18,003 nucleotides of DNA from Candidatus Moraniibacteriota bacterium (GTDB lineage: Bacteria > Patescibacteriota > Minisyncoccia > Moranbacterales > UBA11712): assembly GCA_003157295.1 (NCBI GenBank), contig PMJF01000045.1:1-18003 (forward strand), given 5' to 3'. Below are positions 14,880-18,003 of the stretch, in pieces (positions within the stretch are counted from its first letter, which is position 1; each line of letters starts with the position of its first letter). The notes below the pieces were generated by a model. It saw only the letters and a program-made list of their open reading frames with translations. It had not been told where the DNA came from and made no database searches. The translations under genes were made by a program, and so were the position numbers.

Positions 14880-15962
14880 ATGAATGCCGATGTCGAAGAG
14901 GTAAAAAGCCGGATAAATATTGTGGAATTAGTCGGGGAATATATCCGTCTTACGAAAGCGGGGAGCAATTGGAGAGCCCTTTGTCCTTTTCATAACGAAA
15001 AAAGCCCCTCTTTTATGGTGAGCGAAGAGCGTCGAAGCTGGCACTGTTTTGGTTGCGGCAAGGGCGGAGATGCTTTTTCCTTTGTGATGGATATGGAAGG
15101 GATTGGTTTCCGGGAAGTTTTGGAGCAATTAGCGCAAAAAGCGGGAGTGCCGCTAAAGAGATTCAAAAAAGGAGACGGGGAGCAGGAAAGCCTGAAACCA
15201 AAACTGTTCAATATTTTAGAACTGGCCACAAAGTGGTACGAAAAAAATCTTTGGGAGGGAAAAGAAAGGGATAAAATTTTGCAATATCTGCGGGAGCGGG
15301 GACTGACTGACGGGACAATCCGAAAATTTCGTCTTGGCTGGGCTCCGGACGGCTGGCGCAATATTTTGGAATTTTTGCAGAAACGGGATTATAAAATTAA
15401 CGAAATAGCGAAATCGGGATTACTGGTTGAAAAAGAAGCTAATAATAATTCTCAAGTTCAAAATTCCGGACATTATGACCGATTCAGAGGCCGCATTATG
15501 TTTCCCATTCAAGACGTGGTAGGCTGGGTTATTGGCTTTTCGGCTCGTGTGGCTCCGGGAGGCGACGAAAAGAACGCTAAGTATATCAATACGCCCCAAT
15601 CGGAACTCTACGATAAAAGCAAAACTCTTTATGGCCTCCATCTGGCTAAGGCGGAAATCAAGAAAAAAGACGAGGTTGTTCTGGTTGAAGGAAATATGGA
15701 CGTCATCGCCTCGCATCAGGCTGGTTTTCCGAACACAGTCGCGGTTTCCGGAACCGCTTTGACGCATGATCAGATAAAAATTATCAAGCGCTACACGGAA
15801 AATATCAAAATGGCGTTTGATATGGATTCAGCGGGACAAGTGGCGGCCAAGAAAAGCGCCCGCGTTTGTCTTGAGAATGATTTAAATGTTAGAATAGTCT
15901 TGCTGTCCAGCGGCAAGGATGCGGCCGATGTCATTCGGGAAAATAAAGAAATTTGGGAGTAA
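14880..15962 (+). CDS. dnaG: DNA primase DnaG, N-terminal and catalytic part, ended by in-frame TAA
   Basis: Synthesises RNA primers for replication. Start ATG 14880 gives the usual opening (MNADVEEVKSRINIVELVGEYI); the same frame is open from TTG 14850. The CHC2 zinc-binding domain has C35, H38, C56 and C59 (CPFHNEKSPSF and HCFGCGKGGD). The catalytic core includes the RFRGRIMFPI segment, and the TOPRIM metal residues are E270 (VEGNMDVIA), D314 and D316 (AFDMDSAG). TAA at 15960-15962 stops it after 360 residues, at the end of TOPRIM (ADVIRENKEIWE). The same frame then continues with primase sequence to 16685. Zinc and catalytic domains are intact, but the end of the core and the helicase-binding domain are cut off. 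One substitution (for example AAA, GAA or CAA to TAA) explains it. Confidence 0.93.
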   Translation: MNADVEEVKSRINIVELVGEYIRLTKAGSNWRALCPFHNEKSPSFMVSEERRSWHCFGCGKGGDAFSFVMDMEGIGFREVLEQLAQKAGVPLKRFKKGDGEQESLKPKLFNILELATKWYEKNLWEGKERDKILQYLRERGLTDGTIRKFRLGWAPDGWRNILEFLQKRDYKINEIAKSGLLVEKEANNNSQVQNSGHYDRFRGRIMFPIQDVVGWVIGFSARVAPGGDEKNAKYINTPQSELYDKSKTLYGLHLAKAEIKKKDEVVLVEGNMDVIASHQAGFPNTVAVSGTALTHDQIKIIKRYTENIKMAFDMDSAGQVAAKKSARVCLENDLNVRIVLLSSGKDAADVIRENKEIWE

Positions 15963-16685
15963 TCCGTTCGGGAATCCCGGGGGCTGGTTGAATATTATTT
16001 CGAAGACATATTCGCTCGATACGACGCTAAAGAACCGGTAGGAAAGAAAAAAATTGCCAAGGAACTGTTAAATGTCATCAAAGATGTTTCCAGCCCGGTA
16101 GAGCAGTCCCACTGGCTCAAGGTCTTGGCTGAAAAATTGGGTACGGAAGAAAAAGTTCTCGCCGGGGTGCTGGAGCAGGCCAAGAAAGAAAAGAAAGAGA
16201 TCGGAGATGGTCGGAGGAGAGAGGAGGAAAAGCCGGAAAAGAAAGGCCATCCCCATGAGAAGAGAATTATCGGCCTCCTTCTGGCTTTCCCTAAAGAAGG
16301 AAGCCGTCAGATAGAAAAAATAAGGCTGGATTTTTTCTCCGGAAAAAAAGAAAAAAGCATTCTTTCGGCGATGATCGAAGGAAAGGGGGACTATGGTCCC
16401 GATAAGATCAAAAGCATTTTCTCTGATCATGAAATTGGCAGGCTTATCGATGAGGCGATTTTTGAAGCCGAAGTGGAAGCGGAATCCAGAGCAGAAAGCC
16501 AGCGCTTCTTTGATCCGGCTTTGGAATTGAAAGCGTCTCTTGAGAGATTGAAAAAAAATTATATCAAAGAAAGAATCATTGAGATCACTCAAAATATAAA
16601 GGAAGCAGAGAGAGCGGGCGATCGAGAAACGGTCAAAATACTGGTGAACGAATTTCAGGATCTGGCTTCAGGGATAGAAATATAG
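15963..16685 (+). pseudogene. dnaG: DnaG C-terminal part, in frame after the internal stop
   Basis: This reads on without frameshift: SVRESRGLVEYYFEDIF continues the end of the catalytic core, then KKKIAKELLNVIKDVSSPVEQ and HWLKVLAEKLGTEEKVL match the linker before the C-terminal domain, and the last 150 residues (from HEKRIIGLLLAF) are the helical domain that binds the DnaB helicase. There is no ATG or GTG in frame soon after the stop; the first usable start is TTG 16125, already 54 codons in, and the first in-frame ATG is much later. The fragment therefore does not look built for independent translation. The whole gene would be 602 codons, normal for DnaG. It ends in TAG. Confidence 0.85.
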
Positions 16686-16732
16686 CAGAAAATCAAAGAT
16701 CAAATTTTTTTGAAAATTAACTTTTTATTGTC

Positions 16733-18003
16733 ATGCTCAGAAAAAAGAAAAAGAAGAAGAAAATAGAAGTGAAGAAATCCAAGCAGAAAAGAAAAAAATC
16801 TTTTTCGTCAAAAAAACGCGCGCCAAAGAAAAAAAAGAAGATCTCTAAGCCGGTCAAAGTGAAGAAAAAGGAAAAGCCGAAAAAGAAAATTCTTCGCAAG
16901 GCCAAGCCCGGAAAAGCCGAGAAAATGTCGCCCGGAGAAGAAAAAGAAAAAAGCCGGACCGATGAGTTCATCAGGCTGGGAAAACAAAGAGGCTTCGTGA
17001 CCGAAGACGAAATTTTGCACATAATTCCGGAAGTGGAGAAGAATTTGAGCTTGCTTGAAAAACTGTATGAGAAACTGGAGCACCAAGGCATAAAGATCAT
17101 AAGCTCGGATGAAGTCCTAAAGGAAGAGATCGAGAAAGAAGCCGAAAAGAAAGAAAAAAAAGTGGAAAACATCGATATCCCGCTCGATCTGGGCGATGTT
17201 TCTTCGGATTCGGTCCAAATGTATTTGCGAGAGATCGGGCGAGTACCGCTTCTCAAGGGAGAGGAAGAGGTTTCGCTGGCAAAGCGGATCGAAAAAGGAG
17301 ACCTGGCGGCCAAACAAAAACTCACCGAAGCCAATTTGCGCCTTGTTGTGAGCATTGCCAAAAAATATGTCGGACGAAGCACGAATTTGTCGCTTCTCGA
17401 CCTGATCCAGGAAGGCAACATCGGACTTTTTCGGGCGGTGGAGAAATTTGATTATCGGAAAGGCTATAAATTTTCGACCTATGCCACTTGGTGGATCAGG
17501 CAAGCCATTACGAGAGCGCTAGCTGACCAATCCAGAACAATTCGGATCCCGGTTCACATGGTGGAGACGATCAACAAATATACCCAAGCCACGCGCCGGC
17601 TGGTTCAGGATCTGGGGCGCGATCCTCTGCCGGAAGAAACCGCGGCGGAAATGGGCATTGAAGTGGACAAGGTCCGCCACATTATGAAAATATCCCAAGA
17701 AACCGTTTCTATCGAAACGCCGGTGGGCGACAGTGAGGACGACAGCATCTTAGGAGATTTCATTGAAGATACGGAAACCGTAATGCCTCACCAAGCGGCT
17801 GCGAGAAAACTTCTAATGGACCACGTGGACGAAATTCTGAGGGATCTTACTCCTCGGGAACAGAAAATTCTCAAAATTCGGTTCGGCCTCGAGGACGGAG
17901 TCACGCATACCCTTGAAGAAGTGGGGCACGAGTTTGGCGTCACGCGCGAACGAATCCGCCAGATCGAAGCCAAAGCCCTGCGCCAGTTGCGCGCCCCGGA
18001 ACG
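16733..18003 (+). CDS. rpoD: Housekeeping sigma factor RpoD (sigma-70), 3' end cut by window edge
   Basis: Directs RNA polymerase to housekeeping promoters. The frame is open from ATG 16733 to the window end (423 codons). Residues 1-64 are extremely basic (about 33 Lys and 4 Arg). A region 1.1-like segment follows ([19 protein letters not shown]), then region 1.2 ([14 protein letters not shown]), regions 2.1-2.4 ([50 protein letters not shown]), region 3 from [13 protein letters not shown], and region 4 with [15 protein letters not shown] and the helix-turn-helix [18 protein letters not shown]. Only the last residues are missing. It lies 47 bases after dnaG, as in the macromolecular-synthesis operon. 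ATG 16925 (MSPGEEKEK) is an alternative start that would omit the basic tail. No ribosome binding site is seen at either. Confidence 0.96.
   Translation, partial: MLRKKKKKKKIEVKKSKQKRKKSFSSKKRAPKKKKKISKPVKVKKKEKPKKKILRKAKPGKAEKMSPGEEKEKSRTDEFIRLGKQRGFVTEDEILHIIPEVEKNLSLLEKLYEKLEHQGIKIISSDEVLKEEIEKEAEKKEKKVENIDIPLDLGDVSSDSVQMYLREIGRVPLLKGEEEVSLAKRIEKGDLAAKQKLTEANLRLVVSIAKKYVGRSTNLSLLDLIQEGNIGLFRAVEKFDYRKGYKFSTYATWWIRQAITRALADQSRTIRIPVHMVETINKYTQATRRLVQDLGRDPLPEETAAEMGIEVDKVRHIMKISQETVSIETPVGDSEDDSILGDFIEDTETVMPHQAAARKLLMDHVDEILRDLTPREQKILKIRFGLEDGVTHTLEEVGHEFGVTRERIRQIEAKALRQLRAPE

Noticed and set aside
3692..16685. Stop-codon reassignment (TAA, TAG, or TGA as in Gracilibacteria/SR1)
   Set aside because: All three stops terminate intact genes at expected C-termini, and no TGA falls inside a conserved domain. 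Two isolated nonsense codons do not support a changed code.
16717..17421. Long open frame on the - strand opposite the 5' half of rpoD
   Set aside because: It is a Phe/Ser-rich translation of the complement of a lysine-rich coding region; the sense strand has all RpoD motifs.
1..18003. CRISPR arrays, insertion sequences, integrase sites or prophage genes
   Set aside because: No regularly spaced repeats, transposase or phage motifs, or terminal inverted repeats were seen. The tRNA-Ser is followed by a normal gene and not by an integrase or an att-like duplication.

Overview
The window reads as a stretch of a small bacterial chromosome, most likely from a Candidate Phyla Radiation (Patescibacteria) lineage or another compact uncultured genome. 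This is inferred from short compact genes, all on the + strand with gaps of mostly 1-60 bases, many single-domain metabolic genes, near-absence of Shine-Dalgarno motifs before start codons, and a very lysine-rich RpoD amino terminus. Lineage is not proven by the sequence. The genetic code looks like table 11: TAA, TAG and TGA all end complete genes at expected C-termini (for example the terminal Y-Y-R-Y of adenosylhomocysteinase before TAG, and the TSUP permease before TGA).

Layout. 2-2377: phosphoenolpyruvate synthase missing only its first residues, closed by a clear intrinsic terminator. 2461-2545: tRNA-Ser(GGA), whose probable promoter overlaps that terminator. 2549-10256: a dense co-oriented run of small enzymes: two different HD-domain proteins, a NUDIX gene broken by an in-frame TAG, a TSUP permease, an AT-rich membrane protein of unknown function, a GNAT acetyltransferase, an endonuclease/exonuclease/phosphatase-fold protein, a SAM methyltransferase, an Idi-like NUDIX, a zinc-ribbon protein, a soluble GGDEF protein and a PfkB kinase. 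10313-11716: adenosylhomocysteinase. 11894-13582: membrane GT-C-type glycosyltransferase. 13676-14641: desulfoferrodoxin (superoxide reductase) and a third NUDIX. 14880-16685: DNA primase DnaG, interrupted by one in-frame TAA. 16733 to the window end: housekeeping sigma factor RpoD, open at the 3' edge.

How the genes may work together. The methyltransferase, the adenosylhomocysteinase and the PfkB kinase (plausibly an adenosine kinase) could form an S-adenosylhomocysteine disposal route: methylation releases SAH, SahH splits it to adenosine and homocysteine, and the kinase pulls the reversible reaction forward by making AMP. The NUDIX and HD proteins suggest nucleotide clean-up but their substrates cannot be read. 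dnaG-rpoD is the conserved pair of the macromolecular-synthesis operon, here without rpsU directly upstream.

No CRISPR array, insertion sequence, prophage or obvious defence or conflict system was seen. The region is mostly housekeeping. The best leads are the two in-frame stops, one in an essential gene; the HD gene starting 3 bases after a tRNA; the palindrome against the desulfoferrodoxin start; the basic RpoD extension; and the mismatch between SD-less genes and orphan SD-like motifs before dnaG.
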